Assembly (NCBI GenBank): GCA_942490945.1
Contig: CALNYZ010000018.1
Span: 1,736,001-1,800,000, forward strand
From: CALNYZ01 sp942490945
Lineage (GTDB): Bacteria; Pseudomonadota; Gammaproteobacteria; UBA6429; Thiohalophilaceae
DNA: 64,000 nucleotides
Direction: 5' to 3'
The notes under the pieces were generated by a model. The model did not search any database, was not told where the DNA came from, and saw only the letters and a program-made list of their open reading frames with translations. The position numbers were made by a program, and so were the translations under genes. Positions 18,327-27,651 of the stretch are shown piece by piece. The stretch's first letter is position 1; each line of letters opens with the position of its first letter.

Positions 18327-18355
18327 TTTATACCATAATCAGAAAGCCAGGACAA
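18327..18355 (-). promoter_or_regulatory. sigma-70 promoter of the rpsB operon
   Basis: On the minus strand a -35 box TTGTCC (18350-18355) and a -10 box TATAAA (18327-18332) are separated by exactly 17 bases, followed by a GC-rich GCGCGCGC discriminator typical of stringently controlled ribosomal promoters. Transcription would start near 18320 and give a leader of about 150 bases before rpsB. Confidence 0.75.
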
Positions 18356-18442
18356 CAAATCTTTTCTATGTTATTGAAATTCTGGGAAGTTTTGTCAAAA
18401 TTCTGTAGAATTCAATCTCTTAAATCAAATACTAGCGAAATC

Positions 18443-19213
18443 ATGAGCGTCCACATCAAGTCAGGTGAAGAAATAGAGAAAATGCGTGTAGCCGGCCGTC
18501 TCGCCGCTGAAGTGCTCGAGATGATTGAAGCACATGTTCAAGCAGGCATTACTACTAACGAATTGGACTCAATATGTCACGATTTTATCGTCAATGAGCA
18601 GCAAGCGATTCCGGCTCCGCTTAATTATCATGGCTTTCCGAAATCCATATGTACTTCACTAAATCATGTCATATGTCACGGCATTCCGAATGAAAAGAGA
18701 ATCAAGAATGGCGATATTATTAATATCGACATTACGGTGATAAAAGACGGCTATCATGGCGACACAAGTAAAATGTTCTTTGTAGGTGAACCATCCATAC
18801 TCGCCAAACGACTCGTCACAAATGCTTATGAATGTCTAAAGCTCGGCATAGAAATGGTCAAGCCGGGCATACATCTCGGCGACATCGGTCACGCCATACA
18901 ACAACATGCTGAAAAAAATAACTATTCAATCGTACGCGAGTATTGCGGTCATGGAATTGGCATCAACTTCCACGAAGAACCACAAGTCCTGCACTATGGT
19001 AAACAAAATACCGGCATGATACTTGAGCCTGGCATGACGTTTACTATTGAGCCTATGGTGAACAGTGGTAAACGACATGTCAAACTAATGAAAGATGGCT
19101 GGACAGTCGTGACAAAAGATCATTCCTTGTCTGCACAATGGGAACACACTATCCTTGTCACAACAACTGGTCACGAGGTTTTGACTTTACGTGGCGAGGA
19201 ATCAATTGCATGA
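18443..19213 (+). CDS. map: Type I methionine aminopeptidase
   Basis: Removes the initiator Met from nascent proteins. The start at 18443 (MSVHIKSGEEIEKMRVAGRLAAEV) gives 256 residues, the normal type I length; the open frame continues upstream without homology. Metal ligands appear in NIDITVIKDGYHGDTS (two Asp), GHGIG (His), TIEPM (Glu) and the C-terminal QWEHT (Glu). Divergent from rpsB, as in E. coli, and its stop overlaps the glnD start. Confidence 0.97.
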   Translation: MSVHIKSGEEIEKMRVAGRLAAEVLEMIEAHVQAGITTNELDSICHDFIVNEQQAIPAPLNYHGFPKSICTSLNHVICHGIPNEKRIKNGDIINIDITVIKDGYHGDTSKMFFVGEPSILAKRLVTNAYECLKLGIEMVKPGIHLGDIGHAIQQHAEKNNYSIVREYCGHGIGINFHEEPQVLHYGKQNTGMILEPGMTFTIEPMVNSGKRHVKLMKDGWTVVTKDHSLSAQWEHTILVTTTGHEVLTLRGEESIA

Positions 19214-21876
19214 ATGAATCCATACTGGATATTTCACTTTATAATCCAGCGCTACTCGAGTCCGCATTAAAAAACAAACAACATCCCGTACAAGCATTCA
19301 AGAAAACAATAAATGATTTTAATGTTGCATTGGCCGAGCGCTACAAAGCTGGTCGGGCTGCGACAGAACTTGTTTGTTTGCGCGCATTATTTATTGATGA
19401 GATACTTAAAATTGCCTGGCGAGAATATTTTGATTCAACTTTCGATCGGGATACCACTTTACTTGCCGTAGGTGGTTATGGTCGACGTGAATTACACCCC
19501 AACTCTGATATTGACCTGATGATTCTGGTCAGGAAGATTCATAAACGTCTAAACAGTCCAATTCAGGATTTCATTACTTTTTTATGGGATATCGGACTGG
19601 AAGTTGGTCATTCAGTGCGAACAGTAAAGGAATGCGTATCTGAAGCAAAACAGGATATAACCGTTGCAACCAACATTCAGGAATCACGATTACTCATTGG
19701 CTCCGAAAAACTTTTTGTTGCACAAAAAGACAAGTGCTCACCTAAAAATATATGGAAGAGCAATGATTTTTTTACTGCCAAACTTGCCGAGCAAGAAAAA
19801 AGGCACGAACGATATCATGACACAGCCTACAACCTTGAGCCGAACATAAAGGAAGGCCCGGGCGGGTTGCGTGATATACAAATGATTGGCTGGATAGCTA
19901 AAAGGCACTTTAACGTAGAAACACTCGCAGACCTTATCCAGCATGGATTCCTGACAGACAATGAATATAAAGCCCTGCATGAGGGGCAAGCATTTTTATG
20001 GCGAGTGCGCTTCGGCTTGCATCTTATAACCGGCCGTCGCGAAGACAGATTGTTGTTTGAGCATCAACGCGAGCTTGCCAAACAATTTGGTTATCAAGAT
20101 ACCGCCAAAAGACTTGCAGTAGAACAGTTTATGAAGGTTTATTACCGGACCATCATGGAACTGAGCCGTTTAAACGAAATGTTGTTGCAATTTTTTCAGG
20201 AAGAAATTCTGTTCGCAAAAGAAAGCGGCAAACCAATAGTCATTAATAATCGTTTCCAATCCAGAAAAGGCTTCCTGGAAATAAAATATGAGTCGGTATT
20301 TAAAAATTATCCGTTTGCCCTGCTCGAAATATTTTTGTTGCTTGAACAAAATCCAGACTTAAAGGGTGTGCGTGCCAATACCATTCGCGCCATCCGGAAT
20401 CATCGTTACCTGATCGACGTGGAATTCCGTGAAGATTTACGCTGCAAGAGTTTGTTTATGGAAATTTTACGTCAACAACGTGGCGTAACACATGAGCTGC
20501 GCAGAATGAATCGCTACGGTATTCTCGCCAAATACATCCCGGTGTTTGGCAATATTGTTGGTCAAATGCAGCATGACTTGTTTCACGTCTACACCGTAGA
20601 TGAACATACCCTGATGGTTATCAGAAATATTCGCCGATTCACAGTGCCGGATTTTTCCAGCGAATTTCCGCTGTGCAGTGACGTTATAAGAAACATTCCC
20701 AAACAGGAATTGCTGATTTTGGCCGGTCTTTTTCATGATATCGCCAAAGGTAGAGGTGGCGATCATTCAAAACTTGGTGCTGTTGATGCAAAAGAATTCT
20801 GTGATGCCCATGGCTTGAGTCGTTACGATTCAAATCTGGTAGTCTGGCTTATTGAAAATCATTTATTGATGTCATCAACCGCACAAAAACAGGATATCAG
20901 TGACCCCGATGTGGTTTTTAAATTCGCCAAAAAGCTCGGCGGACAAATATACCTTGACTACCTGTATTTATTAACTGTTGCCGATATACGCGCAACAAGC
21001 GATAACGTCTGGAACTCCTGGAAAGACACACTGCTGCGTGACTTGTATCACGCAACACGTAAACGACTACGAAAAGGACTGGAAAATCCAATCATCCAGT
21101 CTGATTATATTGAAGAAATAAAGAAAACTACCGTCGATACCTACCTCACAAATGAAACAGACAGCAAGGACCTGGAAATCATCTGGGAAAATATGGGGGA
21201 TGAATATTTTTTACGCTATCAGCCTGACGAAATTTACTGGCATTACCAAAACATCAAGTCTCATAACAAGGATCCGCTGGTTATCATACGTAATTCAAAA
21301 AACAATGATATTACGGAAGTATTTGTACATAGTAAAATTTTCCCGGAATTACTGTATGTTATTACTTCAACATTGGAGCGCGCCGGGATTGATATATTTG
21401 ATGCCCGCATAATCGAGTCAAACAATAAATATTCACTCGATACTTTCTTTGTGTTAAGAAGAAACAAGGAACTTCTGGACGACAAATTAGCCTCAAAAAT
21501 GACTGCATTGCTAGAGTCAAATATCGCATCCAGAGTAACCACAAAGACCAGACTAAGCACACATGCACTGCCACGCCAAACCAAGCAATTCAGGCTCAAT
21601 ACCGCTGTCACGTTTGATGATGTGCCAGAAAAACACTACTCCATTATGCTGGTGACGGCTTTTGACAGACCTGGTTTGTTATCACGTATAGCGGAAACTT
21701 TATCACGTTATGATATTTATATACTGACTGCAAAAATCGCAACTTATGGCGAACGCGCTGAAGACATTTTTATGATCAGTGATCGTGAGGGAGAAATTAT
21801 TACAAAAGAATTAAAGGAAACACTAACCGCAGAAATAATTGCGAATATTGATTCGATGTTTGCAGAGTCCGCGTGA
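19210..21876 (+). CDS. glnD: Bifunctional uridylyltransferase/uridylyl-removing enzyme GlnD
   Basis: Nitrogen sensor that uridylylates or de-uridylylates PII proteins according to glutamine. It starts at 19210 in an ATGA overlap with map and has 888 residues. The nucleotidyltransferase motif GGYGR (88-92) with D100 and D102 of NSDIDL is intact, the central HD domain has LFHDIAKGRGGDHS, and two ACT domains follow at the C-terminus (about 690-888, including DRPGLLSRIAETLS). All parts look functional. map-glnD adjacency is conserved in Gammaproteobacteria. Confidence 0.97.
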   Translation: MNESILDISLYNPALLESALKNKQHPVQAFKKTINDFNVALAERYKAGRAATELVCLRALFIDEILKIAWREYFDSTFDRDTTLLAVGGYGRRELHPNSDIDLMILVRKIHKRLNSPIQDFITFLWDIGLEVGHSVRTVKECVSEAKQDITVATNIQESRLLIGSEKLFVAQKDKCSPKNIWKSNDFFTAKLAEQEKRHERYHDTAYNLEPNIKEGPGGLRDIQMIGWIAKRHFNVETLADLIQHGFLTDNEYKALHEGQAFLWRVRFGLHLITGRREDRLLFEHQRELAKQFGYQDTAKRLAVEQFMKVYYRTIMELSRLNEMLLQFFQEEILFAKESGKPIVINNRFQSRKGFLEIKYESVFKNYPFALLEIFLLLEQNPDLKGVRANTIRAIRNHRYLIDVEFREDLRCKSLFMEILRQQRGVTHELRRMNRYGILAKYIPVFGNIVGQMQHDLFHVYTVDEHTLMVIRNIRRFTVPDFSSEFPLCSDVIRNIPKQELLILAGLFHDIAKGRGGDHSKLGAVDAKEFCDAHGLSRYDSNLVVWLIENHLLMSSTAQKQDISDPDVVFKFAKKLGGQIYLDYLYLLTVADIRATSDNVWNSWKDTLLRDLYHATRKRLRKGLENPIIQSDYIEEIKKTTVDTYLTNETDSKDLEIIWENMGDEYFLRYQPDEIYWHYQNIKSHNKDPLVIIRNSKNNDITEVFVHSKIFPELLYVITSTLERAGIDIFDARIIESNNKYSLDTFFVLRRNKELLDDKLASKMTALLESNIASRVTTKTRLSTHALPRQTKQFRLNTAVTFDDVPEKHYSIMLVTAFDRPGLLSRIAETLSRYDIYILTAKIATYGERAEDIFMISDREGEIITKELKETLTAEIIANIDSMFAESA

Positions 21877-21883
21877 ACAGATT

Positions 21884-22729
21884 TTAAGCGCCATACTCGA
21901 TTTTCATGAGCTCTGCGTATTCACACTGTAAATCCGCTACTACCTGTTCAGAAAAACCTAACAACTGCACATGTTTGTCAGCAACCTGAATATAGTTCTC
22001 AATCTGCCTGTCATACGCGTAGGCCATTTTATTGGCAAGGCTTAATATTACCTGATGTTTGTTTTCATCTGGCGTTAAATCTTTAACCTCTTGCTTGTTA
22101 AAGTAATTAACCAGCGATACGATACTGACTTCTGGCAGGCGTAATTTTTCCAGTATGAATCTGGTCAGCTCTGCCCGATTTGAACCGATCACCTTGAATT
22201 CTTCTTCCGACCAACGTGTGTTATTTTCCAATGCCTGTTCAATGACTGACGAATACAGTGCATCAAAATTCGTAGCCAATACTAATGCACCCATTTCTGA
22301 CATGAGTGCGGTTAATTCAATATCATCTGACAAGCGTCGGAATCTTTTACGTGCTATCAGTTTTGAAGCAGTTGCCAGATTATTCGTGCGTAGCCAGATA
22401 AGCTCTTTGGCAGGATTGATCGACTCACAATATGCGCGCATCGTTGCAATCATCACTGTTGATTTAACATTATCTATGCCTAATATGCTAATCGCGTTAC
22501 GAACATTAGTAACTTCGGCGTGACGTCGGTACATCGGCGAATTGGCGTACTTAAGTATTACGCCAGTCAACATGGCATCTTTCGCAATCGCACGTTCCAA
22601 TTCATCAAATTGAACGTCTGTCGCATTCACAATTTCGATAACTTGCAGGCCATGCTGCGAAACGGTGGGTAATTTTAGTTTACTGTAATCAAACTCTTTG
22701 ACATGTACTGCATCATGACCTTGTGTCAT
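21884..22729 (-). CDS. HDOD domain signalling protein
   Basis: A 281-residue protein built mainly of an HDOD domain, a degenerate HD-type helical fold found in bacterial signalling and cell-cycle proteins. LPTVSQHGLQVIEIVNATDV, RAIAKDAMLTGVILKYANSP and VRNAISILGIDNVKSTVM are the typical segments. The metal-binding HD residues of true phosphohydrolases are not seen, so an adaptor role is likely. The ATG at 22727-22729 is chosen (GAGG upstream); a TTG four codons earlier is weaker. It converges on glnD with 7 bases between. Target unknown. Confidence 0.85.
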   Translation of the reverse strand: MTQGHDAVHVKEFDYSKLKLPTVSQHGLQVIEIVNATDVQFDELERAIAKDAMLTGVILKYANSPMYRRHAEVTNVRNAISILGIDNVKSTVMIATMRAYCESINPAKELIWLRTNNLATASKLIARKRFRRLSDDIELTALMSEMGALVLATNFDALYSSVIEQALENNTRWSEEEFKVIGSNRAELTRFILEKLRLPEVSIVSLVNYFNKQEVKDLTPDENKHQVILSLANKMAYAYDRQIENYIQVADKHVQLLGFSEQVVADLQCEYAELMKIEYGA

Positions 22730-22756
22730 AAAACCTCGCAAAGTGAAAATCTGACT

Positions 22757-23137
22757 TTAAGTGTTCTGTATAAATTCGAGACCATTGCCATCCGGGTCTC
22801 GACAAAATATGGCCTTACGACCCGACTTGCTTCTCGTATATGTAACGGCAGACTGCTCTAAAAGATTAGCCAATTCATCAACAGAATTTATGGAAAATGC
22901 AGTATGCCGATCACGCCCTACATGTGGCGGCCTGTTAGTTACAGGATCAGGGTTTGGGAGTTTTAATAAATGAATTTGCTGCAGTCCGACCTGCAACCAG
23001 GCGCCTTCATAGCCAAGGTCAGGTCGCGGAACCAGTTCCATTCCAAGAACTTGCTGATAAAACCTTAACGACAAGGTTAAGTCCGATACAATGAGGCTCG
23101 TATGTAAAATGCTAGTTATTTTGACTCGGTCTACCAT
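22757..23137 (-). CDS. VOC family protein (glyoxalase/bleomycin-resistance fold)
   Basis: A 126-residue single-domain member of the vicinal oxygen chelate superfamily. ILHTSLIVSDLTLSLRFYQQVLGMEL opens the fold, GRDRHTAFSI supplies a candidate metal His, and FCRDPDGNGLEFIQ closes it with the Glu ligand. Substrate unknown; glyoxalase I, dioxygenase and drug-binding relatives share this pattern. The ATG at 23135-23137 overlaps the end of the EamA transporter gene by 26 bases, suggesting cotranslation. Confidence 0.85.
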   Translation of the reverse strand: MVDRVKITSILHTSLIVSDLTLSLRFYQQVLGMELVPRPDLGYEGAWLQVGLQQIHLLKLPNPDPVTNRPPHVGRDRHTAFSINSVDELANLLEQSAVTYTRSKSGRKAIFCRDPDGNGLEFIQNT

Positions 23138-24011
23138 TCCGATCTTCCCGTGCAACGACAATTGCGGTAATCATGACCAGTATCCCGCCAAACCATTCGC
23201 GTAATGTCATTATTTCATTAGCCAACAAATAAGCAGAAACAGCGCCTACCACGACTTCCGACAATAATATTATTGCTGAGCGCTGAACCGGCAGATTCGT
23301 CACACCGTAAACAAGTGCAAGGGTCATGGTAACAACAAAAATGGCACCTAATGCAAATGCTGTATATATAGTATAGACACCCGTTATGTTTAGCGGAGAG
23401 TCCAATGCGATAATACTCAGTGCCGATACAATAATAACGCCAGACCAGCTGATTACCGCCTTGACTGGTACTGATATATTATTTGCCTTGCGTGTTATCA
23501 CATTGGTGCTCGCAAATGCGATGCCCGCTATCAGCGCAGCCCAGTCAGAGTGCGAAGCAGGAACAGGATTACCAACTTTCTCGTCCCATAACATAATCAC
23601 CACCCCCAGCAGACCTGTCAAAACAGCAGCCATGTTGAGCAGCGTTATTTTTTCGTGCAGCACCAGCCTGCCCAACAAAATAGCCCACACGGGCGAGAGA
23701 TAAAACAGCAACAAAACCCTGACAACTTGTCCGTCTATCATCGCCAGAATAAACGCTGTGTTTGTAATCCCGCTCGATATGAGAATGCCAGACAGTAACC
23801 ATGGCTGTTGTTTGAGTTCGGGTAAACGTTTTCTCAATAACGGAATAAAGGCTACGAGCGTACCTGAATAAATAAAAAATGTTGACCACAATCCATTCAT
23901 TCCCAGTTCTGAAAAATACCGCAATGGATACCAGATCAAGCCCCACATGGCGGCGGTATACAGCAGACAAAATACTGCAAAATTCTGTTCTTTATAGGAA
24001 GGTATGTTCAT
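23112..24011 (-). CDS. EamA/DMT superfamily transporter
   Basis: A 299-residue inner-membrane protein with ten predicted transmembrane helices in two five-helix EamA repeats. FYLSPVWAILLGRLVLHEKITLLNMAAVLTGLLGVVIM in the first half and LLSEVVVGAVSAYLLANEIMTLREW in the second are the repeat hallmarks. Such carriers export metabolites or amino acids; the substrate cannot be told from sequence. Divergent from dapC (42 bases apart) and followed by the overlapping VOC gene. Confidence 0.88.
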   Translation of the reverse strand: MNIPSYKEQNFAVFCLLYTAAMWGLIWYPLRYFSELGMNGLWSTFFIYSGTLVAFIPLLRKRLPELKQQPWLLSGILISSGITNTAFILAMIDGQVVRVLLLFYLSPVWAILLGRLVLHEKITLLNMAAVLTGLLGVVIMLWDEKVGNPVPASHSDWAALIAGIAFASTNVITRKANNISVPVKAVISWSGVIIVSALSIIALDSPLNITGVYTIYTAFALGAIFVVTMTLALVYGVTNLPVQRSAIILLSEVVVGAVSAYLLANEIMTLREWFGGILVMITAIVVAREDRNGRPSQNN

Positions 24012-24053
24012 TTATCGTATAATACGTTTTTCGAAACAAAGATGTAATAGAAA

Positions 24054-25250
24054 ATGAACCCGGATTTATTGAAGCTTCAAGCCTACCCCTTTGAACGCTT
24101 GCGTGATCTTAAAGCTGGAATTACACCCTCCTGCAGTTCACCACATATTGCATTATCTATTGGTGAACCGAAACATGCGGCACCGAACTTTATTTTTAAT
24201 GAACTGGCGAACCATAAAGCCGGCTTGTCGAGTTACCCGCTGACGAAAGGTTTGCCGATATTACGGGAGACTATCAGTGCCTGGTTGACACGCCGTTTTC
24301 AACTCGACAATGCACCACTCGATCCGGAAATGCAAATACTACCGGTTAATGGAACACGAGAAGCGTTATTTGCCTTTGCGCAGGCGGTCGTTGATCGTCA
24401 ATCGAATCCGGTTGTAATGATGCCGAACCCATTTTATCAAATTTATGAAGGTGCCACATTACTGGCAGGTGCCGAACCCTACTTTCTGAATACGACGGAA
24501 GCGACACACTATAAACCGGATTTTACAAGCGTACCGGATGATATCTGGCAACGCTGTCAACTGTTATATATTTGTACACCCGGCAACCCTTCCGGCGCAG
24601 TATTCAGCCAGCAAGAACTGATTGAACTCATCAGGCTTGCGGAAAAGCATGATTTTATCATTGCATCTGACGAATGTTATTCAGAAATATATTTTAATGA
24701 ATCCACACCGCCGTGTGGTCTGTTGCAGGCTGCGGATGCCTGTGGGCATACCAGCTACAAAAAGTGTGTTGTATTTCACAGTCTTTCCAAACGCTCCAAT
24801 GTACCTGGCTTACGCTCCGGTTTTATCGCGGGTGACCAGGATGTAATTCAGCATTTCTTGCGTTATCGCACCTATCATGGTTGCGCAATGTCAGAACACC
24901 ATCAATATGCAAGCTGCGCGGCCTGGAATGACGAGCAACACGTACGTGACAATCGGGAGCTCTACAAAAATAAATTTCAGTTAGCATTGTCTGTACTGCA
25001 ACCTGTTACAGATGTTCGTATGCCGGATGCCAGCTTCTATCTGTGGCTGAAAACCCCGATAGATGATGCAACATTTACCCGGGAATTGTATGCGCAACAG
25101 AATGTTACTGTACTGCCAGGGCAATATTTGTCACGACCTGCACATGGTATAAACCCTGGTAAAAACCATGTAAGACTGGCGCTGGTCGCAAATGAACCAG
25201 AATGCCTTGATGCGATTAATCGTATACGTCAATACATCGCGACAATTTAA
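24054..25250 (+). CDS. dapC: N-succinyl-L,L-diaminopimelate aminotransferase
   Basis: Class I/II PLP aminotransferase of 398 residues. VNGTREALFAFAQAV, CTPGNPSGAVFS, ASDECYSEIYF and the Schiff-base lysine in FHSLSKRSNVPGLRSGF are visible. Position before dapD and dapE identifies it as the DapC that converts N-succinyl-2-amino-6-ketopimelate into N-succinyl-diaminopimelate in lysine and peptidoglycan precursor synthesis. Confidence 0.93.
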   Translation: MNPDLLKLQAYPFERLRDLKAGITPSCSSPHIALSIGEPKHAAPNFIFNELANHKAGLSSYPLTKGLPILRETISAWLTRRFQLDNAPLDPEMQILPVNGTREALFAFAQAVVDRQSNPVVMMPNPFYQIYEGATLLAGAEPYFLNTTEATHYKPDFTSVPDDIWQRCQLLYICTPGNPSGAVFSQQELIELIRLAEKHDFIIASDECYSEIYFNESTPPCGLLQAADACGHTSYKKCVVFHSLSKRSNVPGLRSGFIAGDQDVIQHFLRYRTYHGCAMSEHHQYASCAAWNDEQHVRDNRELYKNKFQLALSVLQPVTDVRMPDASFYLWLKTPIDDATFTRELYAQQNVTVLPGQYLSRPAHGINPGKNHVRLALVANEPECLDAINRIRQYIATI

Positions 25251-25318
25251 ACACCAATACTGATTCTACTTGATGTATAATACGTGCCCAGAGTATTGCA
25301 CCAAGGCTGGAGATAGAA

Positions 25319-26140
25319 ATGAACGACATTCAAGACATTATTAACAATGCCTTTGAAAACCGCGCTGAAATTACCCCGAATAATGTCGATACCATCGTGA
25401 TCGAGGCTGTTAATGAAGCAATACATATGCTTGACAGCGGCGAAGCGCGAGTCGCAGAACAACAAAATGGTAGCTGGGTTGTCAATGAGTGGCTGAAAAA
25501 AGCGGTATTACTCTCGTTTCGAATTGAAGACAACACCTTTATGAAAGGCGGGTTTACCAACTACTTTGACAAAGTTCCACCAAAATATGCCGACATGAAT
25601 TCACGTGAATTTCGTGCACAGGGCGTAAGGGTTGTCCCACCGGCAACAGTTCGCAAAGGCGCTTACATTGCGCCAAGTGTCGTTTTAATGCCGTCGTATG
25701 TGAACATTGGCGCTTATGTGGACAAAGGCACCATGGTCGATACGTGGGCTACCGTTGGCTCCTGCGCACAAATCGGCAAGAACGTGCACTTATCTGGCGG
25801 AGTAGGAATTGGCGGTGTACTTGAGCCACTACAAGCAGCACCGACAATTATTGAAGATGACTGCTTTATTGGCGCGCGATCAGAAGTTGTTGAAGGCGTG
25901 ATTGTCGAAAAAGGTTCTGTTATTTCGATGGGTGTATACATAGGTATGAGCACCAAAATTTTTAATCGCCAGACAGGCGAAGTCACATACGGGCGCATAC
26001 CTGCGGGTTCAGTTGTTGTGTCAGGTAATCTGCCATCAAGTGACGGCAAATACAGCCTTTACTGTGCAGTCATCGTGAAGCAAGTCGATGAAAAAACCCG
26101 CAGCAAAGTGGGAATCAATGAGTTATTACGGGATATTTAA
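25319..26140 (+). CDS. dapD: 2,3,4,5-tetrahydropyridine-2,6-dicarboxylate N-succinyltransferase
   Basis: Succinyl-CoA dependent enzyme of the succinylase branch of diaminopimelate synthesis. It has 273 residues with a left-handed beta-helix of hexapeptide repeats (about 105-220). GAYIAPSVVLMPSYVNIGAY and GSCAQIGKNVHLSGGVGIGG are the conserved core. It is followed directly by the arsC-like gene with no gap between stop and start. Confidence 0.98.
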   Translation: MNDIQDIINNAFENRAEITPNNVDTIVIEAVNEAIHMLDSGEARVAEQQNGSWVVNEWLKKAVLLSFRIEDNTFMKGGFTNYFDKVPPKYADMNSREFRAQGVRVVPPATVRKGAYIAPSVVLMPSYVNIGAYVDKGTMVDTWATVGSCAQIGKNVHLSGGVGIGGVLEPLQAAPTIIEDDCFIGARSEVVEGVIVEKGSVISMGVYIGMSTKIFNRQTGEVTYGRIPAGSVVVSGNLPSSDGKYSLYCAVIVKQVDEKTRSKVGINELLRDI

Positions 26141-26488
26141 ATGACAACAGTATTTGGAATTGAAAGTTGCGACACAGTTAAACGTGCCAGACAATGGTTT
26201 GAAAAAAATGAGCTTGAATATAGCTTCCATGATTTTCGTGATGATGGCATAACAGAGGAACAGCTCAGTGAATGGGTGAAAGAATTGGGTTGGGAAACGC
26301 TGCTCAATCGTCGCAGTACTACCTGGCGAAACTTGCCAGACAAACAAAAAATAAATCTGGATGAAACAAAGGCAATTTCTATCATGAAAAAACAGCCTAC
26401 TATCATCAAACGCCCGGTAATCGAACACGACGGACGAGTGCATGCGGGATTCAGTGAAGCCTATTTCAAGCACTTATTCAAGATTTAA
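26141..26488 (+). CDS. ArsC/Spx family protein (YffB type)
   Basis: A 115-residue thioredoxin-fold protein of the Spx/MgsR/ArsC family. It begins with FGIESCDTVKRARQWFEK, with the single redox Cys in CDTVKRAR, and has FHDFRDDGIT and LLNRRSTTWR further on. Relatives in Gammaproteobacteria sit between dapD and dapE and are glutathione-linked reductases of unclear substrate, not proven arsenate reductases. It abuts dapD. Confidence 0.9.
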   Translation: MTTVFGIESCDTVKRARQWFEKNELEYSFHDFRDDGITEEQLSEWVKELGWETLLNRRSTTWRNLPDKQKINLDETKAISIMKKQPTIIKRPVIEHDGRVHAGFSEAYFKHLFKI

Positions 26489-26499
26489 CCACTCTCTTT

Positions 26500-27633
26500 A
26501 TGTCAGAAACGCTAGAGCTAGCAAAAATTCTTATAAGCCGTCGTTCTGTAACACCCTCTGATGCCGGTTGCCAACAATTAATATGCGAACGACTCGCATC
26601 CTGTGGGTTCGTTGCACGAAATCTTCCATTTGACGATGTAGAAAACCTCTGGATTTCCAAAGGCAACTCAAAACCGTTATTCGTTTTTGCCGGACACACC
26701 GATGTGGTTCCAACCGGCCCAGAAGACAAATGGAAAACGCCGCCTTTCACGCCTACGATTAAAGATAACATGCTGCATGGTCGTGGCGCTGCTGATATGA
26801 AAGGTTCCATAGCTGCGATGATCACTGCAATCGAACGCTTTGTAACAAATCATCCGGGCCATACCGGTAGTATTGCGATGTTAATTACTTCAGACGAAGA
26901 AGGCCCTGCAATAAACGGCACCGTAAAAGTGATCGAAACGCTCGTCAGTGAAAAGGTCACTATTGACTGGTGCCTTGTTGGTGAACCTTCCAGCACAAAA
27001 CAGGTGGGTGACGTCATCAAAAATGGACGCCGTGGTTCCCTTGGTGGTGAATTAATTATATACGGCAAACAAGGTCATGTGGCCTATCCTCACCTTGCCG
27101 CTAATCCAATTCATCTCGCTGCTGCTGCCATTCAGGAATTGTGTGACACCAAATGGGATGATGGTAACGAGTACTTCCCTCCCACCACTTTTCAAATCAG
27201 TAATTATAATGCTGGCACTGGCGCAACAAATGTTATTCCGGGTGAAATAAACATTCAGTTTAATTTTCGCTTTTCAACTGCCAGCACCGAAGAAAGCTTG
27301 CGACAGCGATGTCACGCAATTCTTGACAGACACAATTTGAACTACAAGCTGAACTGGAATTTGTCTGGACACCCGTTTCTGACTGAAAAAGGCGAACTTG
27401 TTAATGCGATTACAACGGCAATAAAAAAAGTCGTCAATATTGATACAGAACTTTCTACTGCAGGTGGCACATCAGATGGCCGTTTTATTGCGCCAACTGG
27501 CGCACAGGTTGTTGAGCTTGGGCCGTTAAACGCTACCATTCACCAGATAGATGAGCATGTAAGCATTCACGATCTGGATCAATTGTCAGAAATTTATGAG
27601 AATGTATTGATTAATTTGTTAACGACTACCTGA
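26500..27633 (+). CDS. dapE: Succinyl-diaminopimelate desuccinylase
   Basis: Di-zinc M20 peptidase-family enzyme that releases L,L-diaminopimelate from its N-succinyl form. It has 377 residues. The metal ligands are in FAGHTDVVPTG (His, Asp), GRGAADMKGS (Asp), SDEEGPA (Glu-Glu) and the C-terminal GPLNATIHQIDEHV (His). It lies 11 bases after the arsC-like gene, the last gene of the dapC-dapD-arsC-dapE run. Confidence 0.97.
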   Translation: MSETLELAKILISRRSVTPSDAGCQQLICERLASCGFVARNLPFDDVENLWISKGNSKPLFVFAGHTDVVPTGPEDKWKTPPFTPTIKDNMLHGRGAADMKGSIAAMITAIERFVTNHPGHTGSIAMLITSDEEGPAINGTVKVIETLVSEKVTIDWCLVGEPSSTKQVGDVIKNGRRGSLGGELIIYGKQGHVAYPHLAANPIHLAAAAIQELCDTKWDDGNEYFPPTTFQISNYNAGTGATNVIPGEINIQFNFRFSTASTEESLRQRCHAILDRHNLNYKLNWNLSGHPFLTEKGELVNAITTAIKKVVNIDTELSTAGGTSDGRFIAPTGAQVVELGPLNATIHQIDEHVSIHDLDQLSEIYENVLINLLTTT

Positions 27634-27651
27634 TTGTTTAAGTAGAATTTA

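Noticed and set aside
18170..18358. 63-residue N-terminal extension of S2 in the open reading frame
   Set aside because: The extension has no S2 similarity, lies over the leader hairpin and promoter side, and a strong AGGAG precedes the internal ATG at 18169.
19138..19209. Longer GlnD N-terminus overlapping map
   Set aside because: The upstream frame lies inside conserved map coding sequence; the ATGA overlap at 19210 is the normal coupled start.
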